From JAHDWY01 sp964632865 (lineage in GTDB: Bacteria; Hydrogenedentota; Hydrogenedentia; Hydrogenedentales; SLHB01), in contig CAZWDH010000104.1 in NCBI GenBank assembly GCA_964632865.1, positions 1 through 20,791 of the forward strand: a stretch of 20,791 bases of DNA. Reading direction: 5' to 3'. Shown one piece after another: positions 1 to 7,989 of the stretch. The notes under the pieces were generated by a model. That model was not told where the DNA came from, ran no database searches, and saw only the letters and a list, made by a program, of their open reading frames with translations. A program made the position numbers and the translations under genes. How positions within the stretch are numbered: the stretch's first letter is position 1; each line of letters opens with the position of its first letter.

Positions 1-167
1 CCTGTTTGGTAAACGGCGCGGGAAATGGCGTCCCGGCCAAACGGCAATTGGTTGAGCCTAGCGCATTCCCGGCGTGTGCCGCAACGAGTGAATGTGCTTA
101 CGCGTTTGCACGCTGGGCACGTTGGAGACCCGCATCACAGTTCTGGCCTAGCTCGCCAACGTCGACC

Positions 168-1187
168 TCAGATCAGATAGTTTTCCATAAGGTACTTGAA
201 GGTCGGCGCGTTTTCCTGGGTTACGACCGGGTTGTCGATGTGCATGAAATCGGGGACGTCTTCCTTCTTCTGGCCCATGGCGCAGGCGAAGTAGCCGACC
301 ATGAGGGCGGTCCAGTGGATACGGCCGGCGGCGTTCATGGCGGAACAGACGAGGTCGCCATTGAGGACGCCGTTGATGCCCTGTTCCTGCGCGTCGATGC
401 TGCCGAAGACGATGGGGCGCGAAACGCCCGCGCGTTTGACGGCCTGCACGGCGGCCATGGCCATATCGTCGTTGTGGCAGAAGGCGCCGTCTATGTCCTT
501 GTACTTCACGAGCAGGTCGTCCCAGATGCGGCTGACTTTGTTGATGTCCCAGTCGCCGGGTTGTTCGTCGACGACTTCGACTTCGGGATACTTGGCGACG
601 ACGTTGTGAAAGCCTTTGGCTCGGAGTTGCGCGCCAGTGTGGGACAGGGCGCCTTGGGTATGCACGATCTTTCCTTTGCCACCCATCTGCTGGATGATGA
701 TTTCCGTAGCGCGTTCCGCCTGGCCTTCGTGGTCCGGCGTCATGAAGGTCCACAGGCCGATCTCTTCGCCTTCGGGCACGATGCGCGTGTCGTAGTCGAT
801 GACGGGCACCCCTTTGTCGATGAGCCGTTTGACCGGCTCTTCGAGGGTCTTGATGGCATAGGCCTGGATGGCGACGAAATCCCACTCTTTGGTCGCCATG
901 TCCTCGATGTCCTGGCGCTGTTTGTCGATGGTGAATTGGGAGTCGTAGACTGTGATGTCGACGCCAAGCCAGTTCCCCCAGCGCTTCGCGGTCTCGATGC
1001 CGTGGGCGCACCAAGTCGATTGGAGCCCCGTGTTCGAGAAGGCAGCCTTGTAGCGTTTGCCGTCTTCTCCTATCGTTGCAGTAGGCGCTGCCGCGGGGCT
1101 ACACCCGAGTATCGTTGCGAGGCTCCCCATCCCCATTGATGCCGCCGACCACTGCAAGAACCCGCGCCTGGACTCTGACGAATTCAT
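168..1187 (-). CDS. Sugar-type ABC transporter substrate-binding lipoprotein
   Basis: The 339-residue product looks like a periplasmic binding protein of the ribose/xylose type (Peripla_BP_4 fold), which captures a sugar and delivers it to an ABC permease. The N-terminus has a twin-arginine-like motif (S-R-R-G-F-L, residues 6-11), a hydrophobic stretch, and a lipobox-like ILGC with Cys29, suggesting an exported, possibly Tat-dependent lipoprotein. The body (about 45-310) shows family hallmarks: a first beta strand KAAFSNTG, IDKQRQDIEDM, DFVAIQAYA, GVPVIDYDTR and, late, the HNDDMAMAAVQAV segment typical of sugar-binding members. Length fits the family. The ATG is preceded by a purine-rich GGAAAGGGG about 6 bases upstream. 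No permease or ATPase gene lies in the window; partners could follow beyond base 1, since transcription runs that way. The sugar ligand cannot be read from sequence. Confidence 0.88.
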   Translation of the reverse strand: MNSSESRRGFLQWSAASMGMGSLATILGCSPAAAPTATIGEDGKRYKAAFSNTGLQSTWCAHGIETAKRWGNWLGVDITVYDSQFTIDKQRQDIEDMATKEWDFVAIQAYAIKTLEEPVKRLIDKGVPVIDYDTRIVPEGEEIGLWTFMTPDHEGQAERATEIIIQQMGGKGKIVHTQGALSHTGAQLRAKGFHNVVAKYPEVEVVDEQPGDWDINKVSRIWDDLLVKYKDIDGAFCHNDDMAMAAVQAVKRAGVSRPIVFGSIDAQEQGINGVLNGDLVCSAMNAAGRIHWTALMVGYFACAMGQKKEDVPDFMHIDNPVVTQENAPTFKYLMENYLI

Positions 1188-1234
1188 GGAATGCCCCTTT
1201 CCCCGTTACGCCAATGACTCGGAATTCGAAAGGC

Positions 1235-1243
1235 AGTTTAGCA
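1235..1243 (-). promoter_or_regulatory. Extended -10 promoter candidate for the substrate-binding protein gene
   Basis: On the minus strand the sequence reads TGCTAAACT, an extended -10 (TGn plus TAAACT), about 48 bases before the ATG at 1187. No good -35 is visible at 17-18 bases. The same TGCTA(G/A)ACT word occurs before two other genes in the window, which raises its credibility. Confidence 0.45.
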
Positions 1244-1308
1244 CCCGGAGGAAAGGCAACGCCACAAGGGAAGAGAGGGCAGTTCGACCGGCGCGGCAAG
1301 AGTCCAAA

Positions 1309-1356
1309 TTCGAAATTCGAAGCACGAAATCCCAAACTCGAATGACCAAAATGGAG
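1309..1356. repeat. Fragment of a dispersed AT-rich 'ATTCGAA' repeat
   Basis: This stretch contrasts sharply with the GC-rich surroundings and contains tandem ATTCGAA-type words followed by AGCACGAAATCCCAAA and CGAATGACCAAAATGG. From memory, near-identical strings occur many times between genes in some Planctomycetes and related genomes, where they yield spurious peptides like FEIRSTKS. That comparison is recollection, not a search. It lies between two same-strand genes and codes for nothing convincing. Confidence 0.5.
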
Positions 1357-1373
1357 AAAAGGAATCGCCGTGG

Positions 1374-1393
1374 CTTGGGCGTCCTCGCCCAAG
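1374..1393. other. Perfect 8-bp hairpin (CTTGGGCG / CGCCCAAG)
   Basis: CTTGGGCG, a TCCT loop and CGCCCAAG form a perfect stem-loop, 35 bases from the stronger hairpin at 1428-1459. No T-tract follows on either strand, so it is not a classical terminator. It may be a transcript 3'-end structure or part of the neighbouring repeat. Confidence 0.5.
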
Positions 1394-1427
1394 AACGCCT
1401 CTGGAGGTATCCCCCCGGAACGAGAGA

Positions 1428-1459
1428 AAGGCGCCTTGGCGGCTCGGCCAAGGCGCCTT
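1428..1459 (-). terminator. Strong hairpin downstream of the SurA/PpiD-like gene, probable terminator
   Basis: AAGGCGCCTTGGC (1428-1440) pairs perfectly with GCCAAGGCGCCTT (1447-1459) across a 6-base loop, a 13-bp stem. It starts about 20 bases after the stop codon of the minus-strand gene ending at 1480. Reading in the minus direction the stem is followed by TCTCTCGTTCC, only moderately T-rich, so termination may be imperfect or the stem may mainly protect the 3' end. Confidence 0.6.
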
Positions 1460-1479
1460 CGGTTTGGGCTATGTGATTC

Positions 1480-3525
1480 TTATTCGGCCGGTGCGGCAGG
1501 TGCTTCCACGGGTGCCGCATCTACGGGACTATCCTGCGGGGTCGTTTCCGCCGGCGTCTCCGAATCCGGGGTCGTTATCTCGACATCCGTCGTAATGTTG
1601 CCGGCGCCCTCCTGCTCGGGCATGGTTACGTTCACCGTGGGCTCATCGATCGTGATGGTCCCGCCATCTTCCGCGGGCGCGTCGCCCGCAGGATCCGGCT
1701 CATTCAGGCCGAGGGCCTCCATGAACGCGGCTTGATTGACGGGATAAGGCGTCGTTTCCCGCAGGGCGCGGAGCCGGTCGTCGAGCCGCGCTTGGCGCGC
1801 CATGTCATAGGCCATGCGCCGCATTGACTTCTCTGCTTCCGGCCATTCCTCTTCCCACATTTCCTCGCTCGGCGGAGTGCGTCCTGCGACTTCCAGGAAG
1901 TAGGTGTCGCCAACCATGTCCGGGAGGGGGCCGGCCAGGGCGCCGACTTCTTTTTCCCCGACGGCGGCATAGAGGTCGCGCGGCATCCAGGGCGGCGCAG
2001 AACCGAAGCTGAAATCTTTCAACGAGTAATCTTCGGTGGTCTCAATGGTGGCGTTCATTTCGGGGAACATGGCCGGAATGTCATCCAGAGAACTGGCCTG
2101 TTCCTCAATTGTGTCGACGGCTTCCTGAACCCGCGCGGCATATTCCGGAGAGCGGCGCATCTCCGCAATGGTGCGCTCGCGCACCTTGTCGCGCACCGCC
2201 TCCAGTGGCTGTGGCTGCGGTGGTTCATAGCCGACAATTTTGGCGATATAGAGGTTTTCGCGTCCCGACACCACATTCGACACGGCGCCTTCATCCACCG
2301 CGGAAAGCGTGGCGCGGAAGAAACGCGCGTCATCGGACGGAACGTTCTCGATGGTCAGGGAGTCCGTCGAGAACAGGTCGGTTTCCTTGACTTCCAACCC
2401 GTATTCCGACGCGACGGCAGCGAGGTCATTTGTTTCCTGGGCCTTGGCCGCGATCTCTTCCGCCTTGGCGCGGCGCGTTTCCATTTCTTCCGGGTCGAGT
2501 GAAGCGCGCATCACGATTTCACGGGCCTTAACGTCGCGCTGGCCGCTCAGTTCGCTCGTTCGTTCCTCATCGACTTTGTAGATGTAGTAGCCGGCAGGTC
2601 CCTTGACCGGTTCGCTTACGTCGCCCGGTTGCAGCGCGAACAGGACTTTCTGATGCTCGGGTAGCGACAGACTCTCGGCGATCCAGCCGATGTCGCCGCC
2701 CATTTCCTTCGTGTCGCCTTCGGAAAACTCCTTGGCCAACTCCGCGAAATCCTCCCCGGCGCGGGCGCGTTCGACGAGTTCATCCGCGAGGGGGGGCTTC
2801 GGCGCGGCAATCGGGATCGCCACGAACGCCGCTTTCCGTTTCGCGGGGAGGCTGAACGCGTCGGCGTTCTCGTCGTACGTGGCTTGAATCTCTTCATCCG
2901 TGGGTTCTATGGGCGGTTCGATCTTGACGTACCGCAAGTCAAGCGTCGTGTTTTCCGTCTCGAACTGTTCGCGCAGTTCCGATTCGAGGACGCGGCCAGA
3001 GGCCATGAGCCGTTCGAGATAAAGCTCCCGCCCGACCTGACTGCTGAGACTCTCGTAGATGGCATTCCAGTTTACGTCGCCGCGCTCGACCACGTCGTTC
3101 CAGGCCCGGGGATCGAAATTACCGTTTTGATCCTGGAACTCGGGCAGTTCCTTCATGCGCTCGGTGAGGTATTCCTGGTCGATGTCATACCCCTGGGCCG
3201 CGGCTTGTTTGGTAACGATGTCGCGGCTAACCAGCGATTCGAGTACGCGCAATGCCGTGCCGTCCGCCATCATTTGTTCCACGGATGGCTGGCGGCCAAA
3301 CTGGGCCATGCGATCCCGTTCCGCGTAGAGCGCCTGGCGGAAATCATCCGCCGTGATGGTCATTTCCCCGGATACGACGGGCTCGGGGCCGTAGTTGGCC
3401 GCGTCATCGCCGGAGCCTGCACCGAAGGACCCGCCCCACAGCACGAAGGGACCAACAATGAGGACGAGGATAATCCACAACAACAAGCGCCGGTGCTTGC
3501 GCATCAGGTCTTGAACGATGAACAT
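1480..3525 (-). CDS. Membrane-anchored SurA/PpiD-like peptidyl-prolyl isomerase (foldase)
   Basis: The 681-residue protein resembles PpiD/SurA parvulin-type foldases, which chaperone exported and outer-membrane proteins at the periplasmic face. A short cytoplasmic N-terminus (MRKHRR) precedes one membrane segment (about 14-31). A SurA-N-like helical region covers about 55-190 (Q-A-L-Y-A-E-R-D, LESLVSRDIVTKQA). A recognisable rotamase domain covers about 228-322, with EDFAELAKEFSEG, GGDIGW, LFALQPGDVSEPV and GYYIYKV. A second, degenerate rotamase-like segment follows (about 335-455), as in PpiD. The C-terminus (about 610-681) is a low-complexity acidic tail rich in P, T, E and A, not usual for PpiD. 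The start is supported by AGGAG ten bases upstream. Catalytic competence is uncertain, since many PpiD parvulin domains are inactive. It is divergent from the PilT-like gene with a 227-base shared upstream region. Confidence 0.87.
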   Translation of the reverse strand: MFIVQDLMRKHRRLLLWIILVLIVGPFVLWGGSFGAGSGDDAANYGPEPVVSGEMTITADDFRQALYAERDRMAQFGRQPSVEQMMADGTALRVLESLVSRDIVTKQAAAQGYDIDQEYLTERMKELPEFQDQNGNFDPRAWNDVVERGDVNWNAIYESLSSQVGRELYLERLMASGRVLESELREQFETENTTLDLRYVKIEPPIEPTDEEIQATYDENADAFSLPAKRKAAFVAIPIAAPKPPLADELVERARAGEDFAELAKEFSEGDTKEMGGDIGWIAESLSLPEHQKVLFALQPGDVSEPVKGPAGYYIYKVDEERTSELSGQRDVKAREIVMRASLDPEEMETRRAKAEEIAAKAQETNDLAAVASEYGLEVKETDLFSTDSLTIENVPSDDARFFRATLSAVDEGAVSNVVSGRENLYIAKIVGYEPPQPQPLEAVRDKVRERTIAEMRRSPEYAARVQEAVDTIEEQASSLDDIPAMFPEMNATIETTEDYSLKDFSFGSAPPWMPRDLYAAVGEKEVGALAGPLPDMVGDTYFLEVAGRTPPSEEMWEEEWPEAEKSMRRMAYDMARQARLDDRLRALRETTPYPVNQAAFMEALGLNEPDPAGDAPAEDGGTITIDEPTVNVTMPEQEGAGNITTDVEITTPDSETPAETTPQDSPVDAAPVEAPAAPAE

Positions 3526-3610
3526 GGATAGGAAACTCCTTCGAAAGACGACGCTAACGTATGAAAAGTGCGAGGAACAAAAGATTCATGCCTTCGCCCG
3601 TAACCGGAAG

Positions 3611-3640
3611 AGCTTAGCAAAAGGCGGGCGGAACGCGCAA
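3611..3640 (-). promoter_or_regulatory. Possible promoter for the SurA/PpiD-like gene
   Basis: On the minus strand, TTGCGC (3640-3635), an 18-base spacer and TGC-TAAGCT (-10 at 3616-3611) make a weak sigma70-like candidate, with an extended TGn element, about 85 bases before the ATG. The -10 matches the consensus poorly, so this is tentative. Confidence 0.3.
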
Positions 3641-3668
3641 CCAAGCTGCGAAAATCGGACTTCGGCCT

Positions 3669-3698
3669 TTGACACATCGCGCCGCCGGGTGCTAGACT
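3669..3698 (+). promoter_or_regulatory. Sigma70-type promoter for the PilT-like ATPase gene
   Basis: A perfect TTGACA (3669-3674), an 18-base spacer ending in TGC, and TAGACT (3693-3698) form a strong housekeeping promoter with extended -10. The expected start, about seven bases on, is A3705, directly followed by seven T residues. The leader to the ATG at 3753 would be about 48 nt. Confidence 0.7.
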
Positions 3699-3735
3699 CC
3701 CGCGATTTTTTTCACGACCAACCGGCCAATCGAGT

Positions 3736-3749
3736 AGAGGACTGCCTCT
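3736..3749 (+). promoter_or_regulatory. Small hairpin covering the ribosome-binding site of the PilT-like gene
   Basis: AGAGG (3736-3740) is the only Shine-Dalgarno-like sequence before the ATG at 3753. It pairs perfectly with CCTCT (3745-3749) across a 4-base loop. The stem is short, so sequestration of the ribosome-binding site is possible but would be weak. Confidence 0.35.
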
Positions 3750-3752
3750 CCC

Positions 3753-5249
3753 ATGTCAATCGTAATCGGCACCAATTCTCGGAGCACCATCCTTGACGTG
3801 TTCCGCACCGGCGTTCATGAAGTCATCCGCAAAATGGGGTTGCCCGTCGAACTGACGTTCAAGGCCGACCATTCGGAAATGGTCGCGCGTTCCAAAGATT
3901 TCGGCAAACGTGTGGACTATTATCGAATCGACTTCCCCCTGAAGGAAGGCGTCGAATCCGAATCCATACGAAGCCAACTCGAAACCGCGCGTATTCCGAA
4001 CCAGGTAAAAGTCAACGAGGGCCGGTGTTCGCTGATTCTACCGCCTTTTGAATGGACTCAGATCCAGCAACTCGCCCCGGTGGACAAGATCGTCCAGGAG
4101 AACGCGGCGTACACCTTGCGTTCGCGCTCGTGGCACGTCACGATCCAGTCCTTCCGCCGGTTTGACTTCAACATCAATGTCCTCATCGAGGAGATGATGC
4201 AGAACAAAGGGTCGGACATCCATTTGCGCGCGGGCGCGCCGCCGTACATGCGCATCGATGGCGATCTGAAACCGCTCGACCTGCCGCCGCTCAGCGCCGA
4301 CGACATGCGCGAAGTGGTGTTCCAACTGGGCGGTCAGCAACAGGTGGATCAGTTGGAGACCGAAAAGGAAAGCAGCTTCCAATACCACCTCGCGGGCGTT
4401 GCGTTCTTGCGCTGCAGTGGCTACATCAAGATGGGCGCCATGGGACTCGCGATCCGGTTCATTCCGGAAGAACCAATCCCTTTCGAAGACCTGAATCTTC
4501 CCATTCATGTGCGTGATATCGCCGATGCCCATCGCGGGCTGTTCCTCGTCTGTGGTGTTACCGGTAGCGGCAAGTCAACCACCCTCGCCGCCATGGTCGA
4601 TCACATCAACGCGACGCGGCACGCGCACATCATCACGGCGGAAGATCCCATCGAGTTCGTCTATACGGACAAGAAGAGCATTGTGTCCCAGCGGCAAGTC
4701 GGGCGCGACACCTATTCGTTTGCGAATGCCCTGCGCGGCGCCTTGCGCGAAGACCCCGACGTTGTGCTGGTGGGCGAGATGCGCGACCGGGAAACGATTC
4801 GCGCGGCCATCAGCGCGGCATCGACGGGACACCTGGTGTTAAGCACGCTGCACACCATGACGGCGGTGGACACGGTGAACCGCATCATCAGCTACTTCCC
4901 CAACGACGAGCGCGACGTGATTCGCCAGGAGTTGGCGTACACGCTGAAAGGCGTTTGCTGCCAGCGCCTCCTGAAAAGGGTCGGCGGCGGACGCATCCCG
5001 TGCATCGAGCTGCTGCTCTGCAACCTGCCCATGGTGCGCGACGCCATCCTCGAGGGTGACATACAACGCCTGTACAACATCATCGAAGTGGACACGGAAA
5101 TGAAAAGTTTCGACCAGTACGCGGTGGAGTTGTACAAGAAGGGGCTGGTCACGCGTGAGGAGGCGGTGTCGGCGTGCAGTGATGAGGAAGCGTTCCAGCG
5201 CGTCATCACGGGTATCAAGGGAACCGAAGGCCGGAAACTGCTGAAGTAG
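3753..5249 (+). CDS. PilT-like type IV pilus / type II secretion ATPase with N-terminal extension
   Basis: The 498-residue protein carries the PilT/GspE secretion-ATPase core. The motifs are Walker A GVTGSGKST (about 268-276), Asp box ITAEDPIEF (about 294), Walker B VVLVGEMRD (about 337-345) and His box TGHLVLSTLHT (about 357-367). A PilT-type N2 domain starts near residue 137 (VLIEEMMQNKGSDIHLRAG). Such ATPases drive pilus retraction or related fibre dynamics from the cytoplasm. PilT itself is about 345 residues, so the first 135 residues are extra; I do not recognise that domain. The PilT AIRNLIRE retraction motif is replaced here by MVRDAILEGD, closer to divergent PilT/PilU paralogues, so retraction activity is unproven. 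The gene stands alone, with no pil genes beside it. It ends in TAG, 26 bases before the convergent glucosidase gene's stop. Confidence 0.88.
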   Translation: MSIVIGTNSRSTILDVFRTGVHEVIRKMGLPVELTFKADHSEMVARSKDFGKRVDYYRIDFPLKEGVESESIRSQLETARIPNQVKVNEGRCSLILPPFEWTQIQQLAPVDKIVQENAAYTLRSRSWHVTIQSFRRFDFNINVLIEEMMQNKGSDIHLRAGAPPYMRIDGDLKPLDLPPLSADDMREVVFQLGGQQQVDQLETEKESSFQYHLAGVAFLRCSGYIKMGAMGLAIRFIPEEPIPFEDLNLPIHVRDIADAHRGLFLVCGVTGSGKSTTLAAMVDHINATRHAHIITAEDPIEFVYTDKKSIVSQRQVGRDTYSFANALRGALREDPDVVLVGEMRDRETIRAAISAASTGHLVLSTLHTMTAVDTVNRIISYFPNDERDVIRQELAYTLKGVCCQRLLKRVGGGRIPCIELLLCNLPMVRDAILEGDIQRLYNIIEVDTEMKSFDQYAVELYKKGLVTREEAVSACSDEEAFQRVITGIKGTEGRKLLK

Positions 5250-5275
5250 GCCCCGCACGTTGGCGGATGGGCCCG

Positions 5276-7900
5276 TCAATCGCTGCGGTGCGCCATCTGG
5301 CAGATCAGATTTGCCACGAGACCGGTCCAGCCGGTTTGATGGTTCGCGCCGAGCCCGGCGCCCGTGTCGCCGTTGAAGTACTCGTGGAACCAAAGCCTGT
5401 CCTTCCAGTGGGGGCCGGAGAAGAGCGGCGTGTACTGCCCCCAGAATGGCCTGCCCTTGTCTCCGTGTTGAAAGATGCGCACCAATCGCCGCGACAACTC
5501 GTTGGCGACTTCCTCCAAGGTCATCTCGTTCCCCGATCCGGTGGGGCATTCCACAGTGAACCGCGGTCCCCAAAAGGCGTGGTATCGCTTGAGCGCGTCT
5601 ATGATCAGGTAGTTCACCGGAAACCATATCGGACCGCGCCAGTTCGAATTGCCCCCGAAAAAGGAACTAGCCGACTCGGCCGGTTCGTACTTCACTTCCG
5701 CGCGATACCCGTTCGATTCGAAGATGTACGGATGCTCCAGGTGATGCCGCGAGAGCGAGCGGATGCCGTAGTCTGACAAGAATTCGTTTTCGTCCAGCAT
5801 GACGCGCAGGATGCGCCGCAACTGGTCTTGATTGAGTAAGGAGAGACAGCAACGCCCGGCCTCGTGGGGTTCGAAGATGCAGGAAATGCTGCCGGTCAGA
5901 TCGGGGCGATGCTCGTAAAACCAGTTCATGCGGCGGGCGAAATCGGGTGTTGTTTTCAGTTTTCCGTGGTCGATGATTTCGACGGCAAGCAGCGGAGTCA
6001 ATCCGACCATGGACCTCAGGCGAATTGGTTCGCGGCGGCCGTCCTCGAACCGGATTTGGTCGTAGAAGAAGTTGTCCTCCTGATGCCAGAGGGATTGTCC
6101 GGTGCCGTCTATGTTGAAGATCGCATCGGCGATGTAGAGGAAGTGCTCGAAGAACTTCGAGGCCGTATCCTCGTAGGCCTTGCTGGTGCCGGTGAGTTCC
6201 CAGGCCATGGTGAGCATGCGCAGCGAGTACATGGCCATCCAGCTTGTCGCGTCGCTCTGTTCAAGCACGCCGCCGGTGGGCAGCGGCTTGCTTCGGTCAA
6301 ACACGCCGATGTTATCCATCCCGAGAAAGCCGCCGTTGAAAATGTTGTCGCCTTTCTCGTCCTTGCGATTCACCCACCACGTGAAATTCATGAGGAGTTT
6401 TTGAAAGACCGCTTCCAGGAATCGGGTATCGCCTTTGCCGGTGGCTTCGCGCTCCATGCGGTACACCTGAAACGCGGCCCAGGCATGGACCGGCGGATTG
6501 GCGTCGGAGAAATTCCATTCGTATGCGGGCAGTTCGCCGTTGGGATGCATGTACCATTCCCGCGTGAACAGTTCGATCTGGCGCTTCGCAAACGCGGGAT
6601 CGATAAGGGCATGCGTCACTGCGTGAAAGGCCGAGTCCCAGACGGCGAACCAGGGGTATTCCCAACAGTCGGGCATTGCGAGCACGTCGTCATTGTAAAC
6701 GTGCTTCCAGTCTTCGTTGCGGATGGTGTTGCGGTTGGGTGCAGGCATCGTGGGATCCCCTTTGAGCCAGGTCTCCACCACGTAGTGGTAAAACTGCTTG
6801 TTCCAAACCATCCCTGCGAATGCTTGACGTGCGATGCGACGGTCATCTTCCGCCATTGACTCCGGTATTGCCGCATCGTAGAAGTCGTCGGCCTCGCGAA
6901 TCACCTTGGCGATGCAACGTTGCAGCGATTGCTTGGTGGCAGTCTTGGCATCGCTTCGCGCAAGCCGAAGCAGGAGGGTTCGCGATGCGCCAGGCTCCAG
7001 GTCCACCGTGTGACGCGCAGCGCATTTGGTCCCCCCGTCGCGCGCAATCGCATGCTCCTCACCGCGGACGATATACCGGTGGAAGCCGTCTTTGACGTGG
7101 GCCGTTGGATTCTCTGCCTGGTAGAGCCGTTGCCGGTTCGTCTCGTTTTCGGTAAACACAATCTCTTCGCAGTCCGGCGCCCAGAACCGGTACGGGCCAA
7201 GCGTATTGTGAACCACCGTAACCGTGTGCGCATCTTCCAACGACAAGGACGGGCGGTGCGCGCGCTCGGTCCACGCCCAGGTGTTTCGAAACCACAGCGC
7301 GGGAAGCACAATGAGCCGAGCCGGTTCCGGACTTTGATTGGTTATGGTGATGCCAATGGAGATATCTTCCGGCGCCGCTTTGGCGTACTCGATCTGGACA
7401 TCGTAGAAGCGGCCGTCATTGAACACACCCGTGTCCGTCAGCTCGAATTCCGGTTGTGTCTTCGTGCGGCGGCGGCCCTCTCCTGCCAGGAGTTCGTAGG
7501 GAAACCCGTCGATGGGATAACGATACAGGTACTTCAGGTAACTGTGCGAAGGCGTGGCGTCAAGATACCAGTAACATTCCTTCACATCCTCGCCCTGGTT
7601 GCCGCCGTGGTTGGATACACCGTAGAGCCGCTCTTTGAGGATGTCGTCTTGCCCGTTCCACAAGGCGATGGCGAAGCAAAGCCGCTGGTGGTTATCGCTG
7701 ATCCCGGCGATACCGTCTTCGCCCCAGCGGTACGTATAGGAGCGGGCCATGTCGTGGGTCACGTAGCGCCACGCGTCGCCGTCGGCGGAGTAATCCTCGC
7801 GCACGGTGCCCCATTGGCGTTCGGCCAGGTAAGGTCCCCACTTTCGCCAGTGCTTCTTGCGCGTTGCCGCTTCTCGCAATCGCCGTTCTTCAGCGGTCAT
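5276..7900 (-). CDS. Cytoplasmic GH63 / MGH1-like glucosidase
   Basis: The 874-residue protein matches, from memory, a strongly conserved bacterial 'glucosidase' family with a GH63-type (alpha/alpha)6 barrel, related to alpha-glucosidases and mannosylglycerate hydrolases. The N-terminal signature is clear: W-G-P-Y-L-A-E-R-Q-W-G-T-V-R-E-D-Y-S, then R-W-G-E-D-G-I-A-G-I-S-D. The barrel includes WDSAFHA, where Asp422 is the likely general acid, NWRGPIWFPVNY, and near the C-terminus HEYFNGDTG followed by HQTGWTGLVA, where Glu840 is the likely base. No signal peptide is present, so it acts in the cytoplasm on imported or stored glycosides. The length is normal for the family. GGAG lies eight bases before the ATG. 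The gene follows the symporter gene after 89 bases on the same strand, suggesting one transcript for import then hydrolysis. The exact substrate is not deducible. Confidence 0.9.
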   Translation of the reverse strand: MTAEERRLREAATRKKHWRKWGPYLAERQWGTVREDYSADGDAWRYVTHDMARSYTYRWGEDGIAGISDNHQRLCFAIALWNGQDDILKERLYGVSNHGGNQGEDVKECYWYLDATPSHSYLKYLYRYPIDGFPYELLAGEGRRRTKTQPEFELTDTGVFNDGRFYDVQIEYAKAAPEDISIGITITNQSPEPARLIVLPALWFRNTWAWTERAHRPSLSLEDAHTVTVVHNTLGPYRFWAPDCEEIVFTENETNRQRLYQAENPTAHVKDGFHRYIVRGEEHAIARDGGTKCAARHTVDLEPGASRTLLLRLARSDAKTATKQSLQRCIAKVIREADDFYDAAIPESMAEDDRRIARQAFAGMVWNKQFYHYVVETWLKGDPTMPAPNRNTIRNEDWKHVYNDDVLAMPDCWEYPWFAVWDSAFHAVTHALIDPAFAKRQIELFTREWYMHPNGELPAYEWNFSDANPPVHAWAAFQVYRMEREATGKGDTRFLEAVFQKLLMNFTWWVNRKDEKGDNIFNGGFLGMDNIGVFDRSKPLPTGGVLEQSDATSWMAMYSLRMLTMAWELTGTSKAYEDTASKFFEHFLYIADAIFNIDGTGQSLWHQEDNFFYDQIRFEDGRREPIRLRSMVGLTPLLAVEIIDHGKLKTTPDFARRMNWFYEHRPDLTGSISCIFEPHEAGRCCLSLLNQDQLRRILRVMLDENEFLSDYGIRSLSRHHLEHPYIFESNGYRAEVKYEPAESASSFFGGNSNWRGPIWFPVNYLIIDALKRYHAFWGPRFTVECPTGSGNEMTLEEVANELSRRLVRIFQHGDKGRPFWGQYTPLFSGPHWKDRLWFHEYFNGDTGAGLGANHQTGWTGLVANLICQMAHRSD

Positions 7901-7989
7901 CGTCGGTACTCCATGAGAATGTCAAACGCCTGGACGGAATCGCCGCTACAAGATGGATTCGATATCGCCGCGATCTCGTGTCGCGCGGC

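Noticed and set aside
6..1139. Long plus-strand open frame opposite the substrate-binding protein gene
   Set aside because: It is the antisense of a well-supported gene. It has no family motif or ribosome-binding site, and such frames are expected opposite GC-rich codons.
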